Part shown: positions 10,988 to 19,958 of the stretch, piece after piece
Numbering within the stretch: position 1 is the stretch's first letter
How the letters are laid out: every line of letters begins with the position of its first letter
Source of the DNA: Sphingomonas sp. NBWT7
Lineage (GTDB): Bacteria > Pseudomonadota > Alphaproteobacteria > Sphingomonadales > Sphingomonadaceae
Reading direction: 5' to 3'
Length of the DNA: 64,000 bases
Assembly: GCF_014217605.1 (NCBI RefSeq)
Contig: NZ_CP043639.1
Location: forward strand, 388,501-452,500
Notes under the pieces: model-generated
The model's input: only the letters and a program-made list of their open reading frames with translations
Database searches by the model: none
What the model was told of the DNA's origin: nothing
Made by a program: the position numbers and the translations under genes

Positions 10988-12187
10988 CTACCGTCCCAGC
11001 GCGTCCCTATATCGGGCGAGCCCGCGCGCGAGATCGGCGATCAGATCGTCCGGATCCTCGAGGCCGATTTGGAGTCGTACGATCGGACCCGCGAAGCGCG
11101 GCGTAGTGGCCGTGCGATAGCGCTGGGGATCGACGGGTAGCGCCAGGCTCTCGAACCCCCCCCACGAGTAACCGATGCCGAAATGCTCGAGCCCGTCGAT
11201 CAGCGCAGCGCGCGCCGCCTCGGTGCCGCCGTCGAGCACGAACGAGAAGAGGCCGCTCGATCCTGTGAAGTCCCGTCGGAAGATGTCGTGGGCTGGTGAC
11301 GAGGCAAGGGCGGGGTGCAGGACCTGTGCGACCTCCGGCTGCTCATCCAGCCACTCCGCGATGCGTAGCGCGCTCGACTGGTGCTGCGCCATTCGCACCG
11401 CCATCGTGCGGAGCCCGCGCGACGCGAGCCACGCGTCGTCGGGGCTGGCGACTTGCCCCAGTTGAAAGCTGGTATCGCGGAGCTTGCGCCAGTGCGACGG
11501 CGCGGCAGTGACGCTGCCCAACATCACGTCGGAATGGCCGACGACATATTTGGTGCAGGCGAGGATCGACAGGTCGACACCGTGGCGGAGCGCGCGGAAG
11601 TTGAGCGGAGTCGCCCAGGTATTGTCGAGCAGCGTGGTGATGCCGCGCGCTTTTGCCGCAGCCACGATCGCTGGCACGTCCTGTACTTCGAAGGTTAGGC
11701 TGCCCGGGCTCTCCATGAAGATGGCGCGCGTGCGCTCGCCGATCAGGCCGGCGATGCCGCCGCCGATCAAAGGATCGTAGTAGCGCGTCGTGATACCGAA
11801 GCGCCGCAGCAGGCCGTCCGCCATCGCCCGCGTCGGATCGTAGGCGGTATCGGCGAGCAGCAGCTCGTCACCGGGCGACAGCACAGACAGCAGCGCCGCC
11901 GCGATCGCTGCGACGCCCGACGGATATAGAAATGTCGCTTCCGCTCCCGGCTCTAGCTCGGTCAGCGCATCGGCAAGGCTCCACTGCGTGGGGCTGCCGC
12001 GTCGGCCGTAGAACAGGCGGTGGTGCGTATCACGGCCGCCCCCGGCGCGCAGCTCGGCGACCGAGCCGTAGAGATGCGTCGAGGCGCGCCACACCGGTGG
12101 ATTGACGATGCCCTGCGTCCATTCGGCACGTCGCCCAGCGGCGACGACACGCGTGGCATCGCGGATCGGCCGATCGTCGTCGCTCAA
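10988..12187 (-). CDS. metC: cystathionine beta-lyase / Cys-Met metabolism PLP enzyme
   Basis: PLP-dependent transsulfuration enzyme of 399 residues. It would convert cystathionine to homocysteine in methionine synthesis. The PLP-lysine lies in ACTKYVVGHSDV, preceded by the LLDNTWATP segment that binds the cofactor, and the substrate-side FGRRGSPTQ-like motif appears as YGRRGSPTQ near the N-terminus. The start is a TTG at 12187 overlapping the stop of the upstream sulfurtransferase gene (TTGA), so the two are translationally coupled. Beta-lyase is favoured over gamma-synthase or gamma-lyase by the N-terminal pattern, but the substrate is inferred. Confidence 0.87.
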   Translation of the reverse strand: MSDDDRPIRDATRVVAAGRRAEWTQGIVNPPVWRASTHLYGSVAELRAGGGRDTHHRLFYGRRGSPTQWSLADALTELEPGAEATFLYPSGVAAIAAALLSVLSPGDELLLADTAYDPTRAMADGLLRRFGITTRYYDPLIGGGIAGLIGERTRAIFMESPGSLTFEVQDVPAIVAAAKARGITTLLDNTWATPLNFRALRHGVDLSILACTKYVVGHSDVMLGSVTAAPSHWRKLRDTSFQLGQVASPDDAWLASRGLRTMAVRMAQHQSSALRIAEWLDEQPEVAQVLHPALASSPAHDIFRRDFTGSSGLFSFVLDGGTEAARAALIDGLEHFGIGYSWGGFESLALPVDPQRYRTATTPRFAGPIVRLQIGLEDPDDLIADLARGLARYRDALGR

Positions 12188-13020
12188 GCGCCCGTCTCCT
12201 TCGGGGTCGTCGGATCGCTACCCCATTCGGCCCAGCTTCCGTCGTAAATTGGTACGCCGCGACCGAGGAGATGCGCGGCGAAGGCGATTACCGCCGCGGT
12301 CACACCCGAACCGCAGGTTGCGATCATGGGCCGATCGAGGTCGATCCCGACATCGGCAAACAGTGCGCGAAGGTCATCAACAGATTTCCACGTGCCGTTG
12401 GGCTTGAAGAAGGCGGCGTAGTGAAGGTTGATCGCACCGGGCATATGGCCGGGTACCACGCGGGGTCTTGGCTCCGCCTCGGTACCGGCGAAGCGGGCGG
12501 GCGAGCGGGCATCGACGATCTGCGTATGGCGCTCCGCCTGCGCCGCCTTCATCGTCGCCAGGTCGACGATACCGTTGCCGCGCGCACGAACGGTGACGTG
12601 CCGCGGCTTCGGACCGGATGTGTCCTGCGCGATCGGCCGACCCTCCGCACGCCATTTTGCAAGGCCGCCGTCGAGCAGCGCCACGTCGTTCATTCTGAAG
12701 CTGCGCAGCATCGCCCAGCCGCGCGCCGCGCTATGGTGAGGCGCGTTATCGTATAGGATGATCCGGGTTCCATCGCCGAGGCCGAGTTTCGCCATCCGGC
12801 TCGCGAATTTCTCCGCCGGCGGCAGCATCATCGGCAGATCCGATGCCGTATCCGCCAGATCGGCGAGGTCGAGAAATACCGCACCAGGAATATGCGCGTG
12901 CTCGAACTCGGCCCGGGGATCGCGCGCCTCCGTGGGCAGGAACCAACTGGTGTCGGCGATGCGGATGTCGCGCGCGTCGAGCGTGTCGGCGAGCCACTGG
13001 GTGGAGACGAGCGGAGTCAT
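12184..13020 (-). CDS. sseA: 3-mercaptopyruvate/thiosulfate sulfurtransferase
   Basis: Two-domain rhodanese (278 residues). The N-terminal, inactive rhodanese domain contains RIILYDN and the linker motif; the C-terminal active domain ends in the catalytic loop CGSGVTA, whose CG[S/T]G type favours 3-mercaptopyruvate over thiosulfate as sulfur donor. ATG 13020 is preferred to the adjacent GTG at 13023; the upstream ribosome site is weak. It forms a two-gene unit with the metC-type gene, both handling sulfur amino acids, and is divergent from queF. Confidence 0.9.
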   Translation of the reverse strand: MTPLVSTQWLADTLDARDIRIADTSWFLPTEARDPRAEFEHAHIPGAVFLDLADLADTASDLPMMLPPAEKFASRMAKLGLGDGTRIILYDNAPHHSAARGWAMLRSFRMNDVALLDGGLAKWRAEGRPIAQDTSGPKPRHVTVRARGNGIVDLATMKAAQAERHTQIVDARSPARFAGTEAEPRPRVVPGHMPGAINLHYAAFFKPNGTWKSVDDLRALFADVGIDLDRPMIATCGSGVTAAVIAFAAHLLGRGVPIYDGSWAEWGSDPTTPKETGA

Positions 13021-13132
13021 CACGCATCAATAGCCGCCATCGTGGCCACGATTGAACCCCTGTCATAGTGAGAGCGATAGCTGGCAGGCGACATGGTGGC
13101 GCGGAGCGTTCGCGCCGCCTATCTGTCGCGGC

Positions 13133-13576
13133 ATGACACTTCACCTTGGACAGACCAGCGCGCTTCCCGCCACGCCGGAAGAAGCGGTGCTGGATTACGT
13201 GCCGAACCCACGGCCCGGCCGCACGTATCTCGTGCGGTTCGCGGCACCGGAATTCACGTCTTTGTGCCCGGTAACGGGGCAGCCCGACTTCGCGCACATC
13301 GTGATCGACTACGTGCCCGGCGACACGATCGTCGAATCGAAGTCACTCAAGCTGTTCCTCGGCAGCTTCCGCAATCATGCTGCGTTCCACGAGGATTGTA
13401 CCGTCGGCATCGGCGAGCGGCTGGTCGCCGAAATGGCGCCGCGGTGGCTGCGCATCGGCGGTTACTGGTATCCGCGCGGCGGCATTCCGATCGACGTGTT
13501 CTGGCAGAGCGCGGCGCCGCCCGCAGATCTTTGGCTGCCGGATCAGGGCGTCCCGTCGTATCGGGGGCGCGGCTGA
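13133..13576 (+). CDS. queF: NADPH-dependent 7-cyano-7-deazaguanine reductase
   Basis: QueF reduces preQ0 to preQ1 in queuosine tRNA modification. The 147-residue length identifies the short, unimodular type. The catalytic Cys45 and Asp52 lie in [11 protein letters not shown], followed by the QueF signature ESKSLKLF at 68-75 and FRNH at 79-82. ATG 13133 is chosen over the longer frame beginning at 13052, because the family starts just before the LGQT segment. The divergent sseA start leaves 13021-13132 as a shared promoter region. Other queuosine genes are not in the window. Confidence 0.94.
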   Translation: MTLHLGQTSALPATPEEAVLDYVPNPRPGRTYLVRFAAPEFTSLCPVTGQPDFAHIVIDYVPGDTIVESKSLKLFLGSFRNHAAFHEDCTVGIGERLVAEMAPRWLRIGGYWYPRGGIPIDVFWQSAAPPADLWLPDQGVPSYRGRG

Positions 13577-13692
13577 TCGACTTTTGCGACGTGGCGTTGT
13601 TGCATCGCAACATCGTGTGCAACCAACTGCGGCGCCACCGGTTGTCTGGCTGAGTAACCCGTGAATGGGTCGGTAAGCGAAGGCATTGAACG

Positions 13693-15960
13693 ATGAACGA
13701 AAAGGCACAGGCGATCGGCGTTGGCCACCTTGCCCTCATCGGTAATTTTCTGCCGCGCAAATGTGGCCTCGCGACGTTCACCACGGATACGTTCAATGCG
13801 CTAACGGGGCGGTTCCCCGATCTCACTGTCGACGTCTATGCGATGGACGATCATCCGGGTCGCTACAGCTATCCCGACTCGGTGACCGGCACGATCGCAC
13901 AGAACGATCTCGCGGCCTATCTCGAGACGGCACGGCGGATCGAGGCGTCGGGCGCGCAGGCGATTTGGCTGCAGCACGAATATGGTATCTACGGTGGGCC
14001 GGCGGGCGAACACATCCTTGCGTTGCTCGATCGCACCACGCTGCCGCTGATCGTGACGCTCCACACCGTGCTTGAGAAGCCGAGCCACGACGAGCGCGTG
14101 GTGATGGAGGCGCTGCTGCGCCGGGCAGCGAAGATCGTCGTCATGGCAGAGCGCGGGCGCGAAATTCTGACGCGTGTCTATGGTGCGAACCCGCGGTCGA
14201 TCGTCAACATCCCGCATGGCGTTCCCGACCGTGTCTTTGCCGACCCCGCCGCGTTCAAGCCGCGGTTCGGCTGGCAGGGCCGGCAGGTCATCCTCACGTT
14301 CGGCCTGCTAGCGCCGGGCAAAGGGATCGAAACGGTGATCGAGGCGCTGCCGGCGGTCGTCGCGCAGCATCCCGACGCGATGTACGTGGTGCTCGGCGCG
14401 ACGCATCCCAATCTCGTCGCGCACGAGGGCGAGAAGTATCGCGACAGCCTGAAGGCGCTCGCCGGCGAGAAGGGCGTGGCGGACAATGTCGCCTTCATCG
14501 ACGCTTTCGTCGAGCAGGACGATCTAATCGATTACCTTCAGGCGGCGGACATCTACGTTACGCCGTATCTTAACCCGGCGCAGATCACGAGCGGCACGCT
14601 GTCCTACGCGGTCGGTGTCGGCAAGGCGGTGATCTCGACGCCGTACGTGCACGCGACCGAGATCCTCGCGGATGGCCACGGCGTGCTCGTCGACTTCCGC
14701 GATTCGACGGCGTTCTCGCGTGAGATCAACGATCTGCTCGGCAGCGAGCGCAATCGCACGCGCCTGTCCTCGCGAGCCTATGCCCGCGGCCGCACGATGA
14801 CGTGGTCGCGCGTGGCGGAGCGCGCGATGAGCGAATTGGAGGCGATCGTCGACGGTCAACCCAAGCGGATCGTGCCCGCGAGTGCGCCCAAGGTGCTGTC
14901 GCCCGATATCGCCGCAGTCGAGCGGATGAGCGATGCGACGGGCATGCTTCAGCATTCGATCTACTCGGTGCCCGATCGACGCCACGGCTATTGCATCGAC
15001 GATAACGCGCGCGCGCTGATCCTGATGAACGCGGTGGACAACCTCGACGACGTCGTGCGCGACAAATGGACGACGATCTACGCCTCGTTCGTCCAATATG
15101 CCTGGAACCCCGACAAGCGGCGCTTCCGCAACTTCATGAACTATGACCGTACGTGGTGCGAGGACTGCGGATCGGAGGATTCGAATGGCCGCGCGCTCTG
15201 GTCGCTCGGCGTCACGGCGCGCGATGCGCGGACGCGCAAGCATCGCGACTGGGCGACGATGATGTTCGACACGACCGCGAGTCTCGCGCTCGAGCTCGGC
15301 AGCCCGCGCGCGCAGGCGTTCGCGATGCTCGGCGCCGCCGCGATGCTCGAGGCATCGCCGGGCCACCAACTCGCCCGCTCGATCCTGGAGCGCTTCCCGG
15401 ACGAGCATGTCGCGTTGCTCGACGAAGCGCGGCGACCGAACTGGGTGTGGTTCGAGATCGTCCTCGCCTACGACAATGCGCGCCTCCCTGAGGGGCTGAT
15501 CCGCGCCGGCATGGCGCTTGATCGCCGCGATCTGATTGCGGTTGGTGTCGAGACGCTCGAATGGATTATCAGTCGGCAGAAGAGCCCCGCCGGGCATTTT
15601 CGCGCAATCGGCTCGGAAAGCTTCGGGCGCCCTTATGCCGAGCCGCTGCCGTTCGATCAACAGCCGCTTGAGGCACAGGCGACGATCGATGCCTGCTGTG
15701 CGGCATTCGCGGCGACGGGTGAGCAGCGCTGGCGTGACGAGGCGGAGCGCGCGTACGGCTGGTATCTCGGGCTCAACGAACTCGATCTGCCATTGGCGAC
15801 GATGCATGACGGCGGCTGCTTCGACGGGCTGATGCCGACCGGCCTCAATCGCAACCAGGGTGCAGAATCGATCCTTGCGCTGCAATTGTCGAGCTGTGCG
15901 ATTTCGGGGCTATCAAAGGCGACCCAAGGCATGGCAGGGGCCGACCGCGCTGTCGCGTAA
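13693..15960 (+). CDS. family 4 glycosyltransferase fused to an (alpha/alpha)-barrel domain
   Basis: A 755-residue fusion. Residues about 10-400 are a GT-B glycosyltransferase of the GT4 type: LIGNFLPRKCGLATF at the N-terminus, FGLLAPGKGIETVIEAL, and the C-terminal donor-binding motif region (DIYVTPYLNPAQITSGTLSYA). Residues about 410-755 form an all-helical domain with motifs HGYCIDDNARAL, EDSNGRALWSLG and HDGGCFDGLMPTG, resembling (alpha/alpha)6 barrels of carbohydrate-active enzymes; its reaction is unknown. The GH130 gene follows after 43 bases, and the pair is likely co-transcribed. GH130 enzymes act mainly on beta-mannosides, so a mannose-containing glycan is a reasonable but unproven substrate. 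An AGCGAAGG-like ribosome site precedes the ATG. Confidence 0.85.
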   Translation: MNEKAQAIGVGHLALIGNFLPRKCGLATFTTDTFNALTGRFPDLTVDVYAMDDHPGRYSYPDSVTGTIAQNDLAAYLETARRIEASGAQAIWLQHEYGIYGGPAGEHILALLDRTTLPLIVTLHTVLEKPSHDERVVMEALLRRAAKIVVMAERGREILTRVYGANPRSIVNIPHGVPDRVFADPAAFKPRFGWQGRQVILTFGLLAPGKGIETVIEALPAVVAQHPDAMYVVLGATHPNLVAHEGEKYRDSLKALAGEKGVADNVAFIDAFVEQDDLIDYLQAADIYVTPYLNPAQITSGTLSYAVGVGKAVISTPYVHATEILADGHGVLVDFRDSTAFSREINDLLGSERNRTRLSSRAYARGRTMTWSRVAERAMSELEAIVDGQPKRIVPASAPKVLSPDIAAVERMSDATGMLQHSIYSVPDRRHGYCIDDNARALILMNAVDNLDDVVRDKWTTIYASFVQYAWNPDKRRFRNFMNYDRTWCEDCGSEDSNGRALWSLGVTARDARTRKHRDWATMMFDTTASLALELGSPRAQAFAMLGAAAMLEASPGHQLARSILERFPDEHVALLDEARRPNWVWFEIVLAYDNARLPEGLIRAGMALDRRDLIAVGVETLEWIISRQKSPAGHFRAIGSESFGRPYAEPLPFDQQPLEAQATIDACCAAFAATGEQRWRDEAERAYGWYLGLNELDLPLATMHDGGCFDGLMPTGLNRNQGAESILALQLSSCAISGLSKATQGMAGADRAVA

Positions 15961-16003
15961 GCCCCGCTTGCGCGTCGCCTGCTGACGACAACGCGAGGCT
16001 TTC

Positions 16004-17287
16004 TTGGACCTGTTCAATCATCAGCTGCGGCTGCATGCCGATCCTTCGCGCGTCGTGGTGCGCCCGTTCCACATCCCGTGGTCTGCGACCAACGGACAGG
16101 GGCAGAGCCGGGCCGAGCGCATGATCGCCGAGGTGCTCGAGATGTCGCCGCGCGAGGCGAGCGAGCAGCTTGCGGCGGTGCTCAAGGATTTCGAGGCGCG
16201 CCACTGGCAGACGCGCCGCGTGTTCATGACGCGGTACGACGACATGGCCGAGCAGATGGGGCTCGATGGCAGCAACATCGGTGACGAGAAGCGGCAGCTG
16301 ATTGGTGCCTATTTCTGCCACGAGTACAGCTACGCCGCCGCCGCGCTGATGAACCCGAGCGCCGTGCCCCATTTCGACCAGTCGGGCATGCCGCCGGGCT
16401 CGCAGCGCATCCTGATGAGCCTGCGCGCGGTGGGCGAGGGGCACATCTCGTCCGTCGCCTTTCGTGAAGGCATCATCGGCGAGGACAACGAACTTCGCCT
16501 CGCGCCCGAGCCACCCTTCGCCACCGCGGCCGACGCGCCGGGGATCGACGGTGACGAGATGCCGAGCGGGCCGATCACGGTGCATCGCCATCGCGATTCG
16601 ACGCTGTCGGGCACGGTCATCTTTCCGATCACCGAGGCGCAGTCGAAGGGGTTGGAGGACCTGCGCCTCGTCCACTTCACGCACGACGACGGCACGATCG
16701 AGTGGCTCGGCACCTATACCGCGTACAACGGCGCGAGGATCCAGTCCGAGCTGCTTCGCACCCGCGACTTCCGCAGCTTCGATCTCTTGCCGATGACGGG
16801 TACGGCGGCGCGCAACAAGGGGATCGCGCTGTTTCCGCGCACGGTGAACGGCGAATATCTTTCGATCGGGCGGCAGGACGGCGAGAACCTGTATCTGCTG
16901 CGCTCCGATCGGCTTGATCATTGGGACGATGGCGAGCTGATCCTGACGCCGGTGTTTCCGTGGGAGCTGGTGCAGATCGGCAATTGCGGCCCGCCGATCG
17001 AGGTGGACGAGGGCTGGCTGCTGCTGACGCACGGGGTCGGCGCGATGCGCAAATATTCGATCGGCGCGGCGCTGCTCGACAAGGATGATCCGTCCAAGGT
17101 GCTCGGCCGGACGCGCGAACCGATCCTCGCCGCCGCGGACCAGGACCGCGAGGGCTATGTGCCCAACGTCGTCTATACCTGCGGCGCGATGCGGCACGGC
17201 GACAAATTGTTCATGCCGTACGGCATCGCGGACAGTTCGGTCGGCTTCTCCTTCGTCGATATCAAGCAGCTGATCGCGCGGATGTGA
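16004..17287 (+). CDS. glycoside hydrolase family 130 protein (beta-mannoside phosphorylase/hydrolase type)
   Basis: A 427-residue five-bladed beta-propeller enzyme of the GH130 kind, which phosphorolyse or hydrolyse beta-mannosides. The central and C-terminal portions show the family pattern (WLGTYTAYNGARIQSELL, ARNKGIALFPRTVNGEYL, NCGPPIEVDEGWLLLTHGVG, VPNVVYTCGA). No signal peptide is visible, so it is cytoplasmic. The start is a TTG at 16004 with GAGG 6 bases before it. It follows the GT4 fusion gene closely and its last 26 bases overlap the convergent OPT transporter gene. Phosphorylase versus hydrolase cannot be decided from sequence by eye. Confidence 0.85.
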   Translation: MDLFNHQLRLHADPSRVVVRPFHIPWSATNGQGQSRAERMIAEVLEMSPREASEQLAAVLKDFEARHWQTRRVFMTRYDDMAEQMGLDGSNIGDEKRQLIGAYFCHEYSYAAAALMNPSAVPHFDQSGMPPGSQRILMSLRAVGEGHISSVAFREGIIGEDNELRLAPEPPFATAADAPGIDGDEMPSGPITVHRHRDSTLSGTVIFPITEAQSKGLEDLRLVHFTHDDGTIEWLGTYTAYNGARIQSELLRTRDFRSFDLLPMTGTAARNKGIALFPRTVNGEYLSIGRQDGENLYLLRSDRLDHWDDGELILTPVFPWELVQIGNCGPPIEVDEGWLLLTHGVGAMRKYSIGAALLDKDDPSKVLGRTREPILAAADQDREGYVPNVVYTCGAMRHGDKLFMPYGIADSSVGFSFVDIKQLIARM

Positions 17288-19232
17288 CGGCGGCGGCGCG
17301 GCGCGTGGCGCGGTAGAGCCAAGCGACCAGCACCGCGAACAGCAGCGCGCCGCCACCGGCCGCGAGCGGCGCGAAGCCGTCGTCGACCACCGCCAGCGGC
17401 GCGTCGCTGCCCGAAAGCGCGACGATGCCGGCGAAGGCGACGCCCCACAGGCTCTCGCCGACGATCATGCCGGTCGCAATCAGCGTTCCCATCCGCTCCG
17501 CGCGCTCGGGATCGGCGGTGCGCCGCGCCCAGCGATCGTAGACCGCGCCGATCAGCGCGCCGAGCACGACCGGAAGGATGACTGCCATCGGCAGGTAGAT
17601 GGCGATCCCGATCGCCAGCGGCGGCAGGCGCATCCGGCCGAGCTTGCCGAGTATTTCGTCCATCACGACGAAGATTGCCCCCGCGAGCGCGCCCCAGCCA
17701 AGCATCGACCAGTTGAGGTCGCCCCCGAGCACACCCTTGGCGAGCGAGGAGATGAGCCCCGCCTGCGGCGCGGCGAGCGCGTTGGGCCCGGCCCCCGGCG
17801 CGCCGGCAAAGCCGAAGGCGGTGTTGAGCAGATCGAGCACCGGCGGCACCACGATCGAGCCGAAGATCACACCGATCACCAGTGCCACCTGCTGCTTCCA
17901 CGGCGTCGCGCCGACGAGTTGCCCGGTCTTCAGATCCTGCAGATTGTCGTTCGCGATCGTCGCGATGCCGAACACCAGACCGGTAACGATCAGCGCGTAG
18001 GCGACGAGCGACGCCGTGGTATCCGCCGGCAGATCGCGGCCGAACAGCCCGACGAGCAGCAGGGAGGCGGCGATGATCGAGAGGATGCCGATCCCCGACA
18101 CGGGCGAGTTCGACGCGCCGATCAGCCCGGCCATATAGCCGGTCACCGTCGCGATCATCAGCCCGATCACGACGACGAAGACGAGCGCGCCGCCCACCAG
18201 CAACGCTGCCGAGCCGGCGATTGGCCCAACCGACGCCACGCTCCACAGCAGCCATGCAATCGGCACGAGCAGCGCCGTGGCGACCCCGGCGACGACGCCG
18301 ATCGGCAGATCCTGTTCCTGCAGCGCAAGCGTCTCGCCCGAGTGCCGCGCCCGGCTGGCGGCGAGCGCCGATACCACGCCGCCGACCACCGGGCGCGCGA
18401 TGCGCAGCAGCGTCCATACCGCCGCAACGCCAATCACCCCGGCGCCGAAGAAGCGCACGTCCTGGCGGAACACCGCGCCTGCCCAATCCTCTACGCTGCC
18501 CGGCATCGGCTGTGCGGCGGTGAGGATCGGCAGCAGGATGAATCAGGCGGTGACGAGGCCGACGAGCTGCGCGATCCCGACCGAGAGGCCGACCAAATGA
18601 CCGACGCCGAAGAGTGCGAAGGACAGCCCGCCCGATACGCCGCTCGCGCCGGCGCCGACGCGGAACCAGCTACCAACCTCCGCCGCGGCGAGCCGCATCT
18701 GCGTGAGGATCGCGAAGCCTGCGGAGGCGACGCTGCCGAGGATCAGCAGCCGAAGTCCGGCGGCGCTCTCGGCCGCGCCTTCGTGCGAGGCGGATCCGAT
18801 CTGAAGCACTTCGGCAGCGGCGCGACCTTCGGGATAGGGCAGCTCGCCCTCGACGACGAGCGCGCGGCGCAACGGCACCGAGAACATCACGCCCAGCGTG
18901 CCGCCAAGCGCCGTGATCCCCGCCGTCAGCAGAAACGGAAAGCCCTGCCACCAGCCGATGATGACGAGCCCGGGAAGGACGAAGATGATCGCCGCGAGCG
19001 TGCCCGCCGCGCTGGCGATGGTCTGGACGATATTGTTCTCAAGGATCGACGATCCGCTAAACTGGCGCAGGGTCGCCATCGAGATGACGGCCGCCGGGAT
19101 CGACGTCGCGAAGGTGAGCCCGACCTTGAGCCCGAGATAGACGTTCGCGGCGGTGAACAGCAGCGTGATGATCCCGCCCAAGATGACGCTGCGGAGCGTG
19201 AGTTCGGCGAGCGGCTTGGCAGGTTCGATCAT
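17262..19232 (-). pseudogene. OPT-family oligopeptide transporter, interrupted by an in-frame TGA
   Basis: A 656-codon OPT-type multi-helix transporter read from ATG 19232. The frame is continuous except for a TGA at codon 230 (18543-18545), in a hydrophobic helix (LVTA-stop-FILLPILTA) where Trp is expected; a single TGG-to-TGA change explains it. Family signatures occur on both sides: NVYLGLKVGLTFATSIPAAV near the N-terminus, ELPYPEGRAAAEVL, and the NDNLQDLKTGQLVGATPWKQQ segment downstream. A GTG/ATG restart at 18506 could give a 414-residue C-terminal half, but half a transporter is unlikely to work. The 3' end overlaps the GH130 gene by 26 bases. Real nonsense mutation or sequence error are both possible. 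Confidence 0.88.
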
Positions 19233-19442
19233 TCGCCCGGTGTTGCACAATATTGCTGAAGCGCAAGGGGGCGCCAGTTGGCGCGCTACGCCAACCCTTG
19301 GCGGTGCAGGCGGCGGGGCGGACCAAAGCTCGTGCCCGAAAATAGGCAAGCGTCTGTGATAGCGTCGGAAAAGATGTTGGCATGGTAGGTGCAAAGCGTT
19401 CGGCACGGCGACGCAAACCGCCGCAAACGACGGAGCCCCAAC

Positions 19443-19745
19443 ATGACTGCCCAGAACCAGAAGCTCGCTGCCCCCAAGGACAATCTGCTGGGTATCTGCA
19501 ATGCGTTGGGCGAGGATTTCGGCTTCAATCCGCTGTGGCTTCGGCTGGCGCTTGGCTGTGCCTTCGTGATCCAGCCGATCAACGTGGTGATCGGCTACTT
19601 CGCGCTCGGCCTTGTCGTTCTCGTCTCACGCCTCGCCTTTCCGGATGCGCGTACGGCGAAGCCCGAAACAACGGCCGTCGCGCCGACGGTGCCCGCATCG
19701 GCGGATAGCCGCGAGCAGGTTTTCAAGTACGCCAAGGCTGCATGA
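19443..19745 (+). CDS. PspC-domain small membrane protein
   Basis: A 100-residue protein with a PspC-like domain: the short motif DNLLGICNALGEDFGFNP followed by two hydrophobic helices (LWLRLALGCAFVI and NVVIGYFALGLVVLVSRLAF) and a Pro/Ala-rich tail. PspC proteins are inner-membrane stress-response components, often linked to PspA, but no psp genes flank it here. ATG 19443 follows GGAGCCCCAAC; an upstream in-frame ATG at 19389 is too far from a ribosome site. Function is inferred only from the domain. Confidence 0.8.
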   Translation: MTAQNQKLAAPKDNLLGICNALGEDFGFNPLWLRLALGCAFVIQPINVVIGYFALGLVVLVSRLAFPDARTAKPETTAVAPTVPASADSREQVFKYAKAA

Positions 19746-19783
19746 AAAAATGGCCCGGCAATCCGTCTCCGGATGCCGGGCCA
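19746..19783. terminator. hairpin after the PspC gene
   Basis: Right after the TGA, TGGCCCGGCA (19751-19760) pairs with TGCCGGGCCA (19774-19783) with an extra TCC/GGA extension. The stem is preceded by six A on the plus strand, so the classic stem plus U-run reads on the minus strand, where no gene lies immediately upstream. It is likely to act as a bidirectional or weak plus-strand terminator. Confidence 0.5.
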
Positions 19784-19958
19784 GTCACCCCCGCGCTTGG
19801 GTCGGAGGCTTGGGTCGCAGTGCCGTGATGCAGTGATCGAGCCCAGCTCGCATCCCCCCGGCGGGGGGGGCAACGAACAAATCCTCGCCTTTCGCCGCGC
19901 TATCGACAGCCGTCCTGCGACCCCCTAGGCGCTTGGCCGCGCAACAAGAGGGGCGGCG

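Noticed and set aside
13030..13080. ATTGAAC-like word resembling the end of a CRISPR repeat
   Set aside because: Single occurrence without regularly spaced copies; no array is present anywhere in the window.
18543..18545. Selenocysteine or recoded TGA in the OPT gene
   Set aside because: No selenocysteine insertion hairpin was seen and Trp fits the position; TGA serves as normal stop for many essential genes here.
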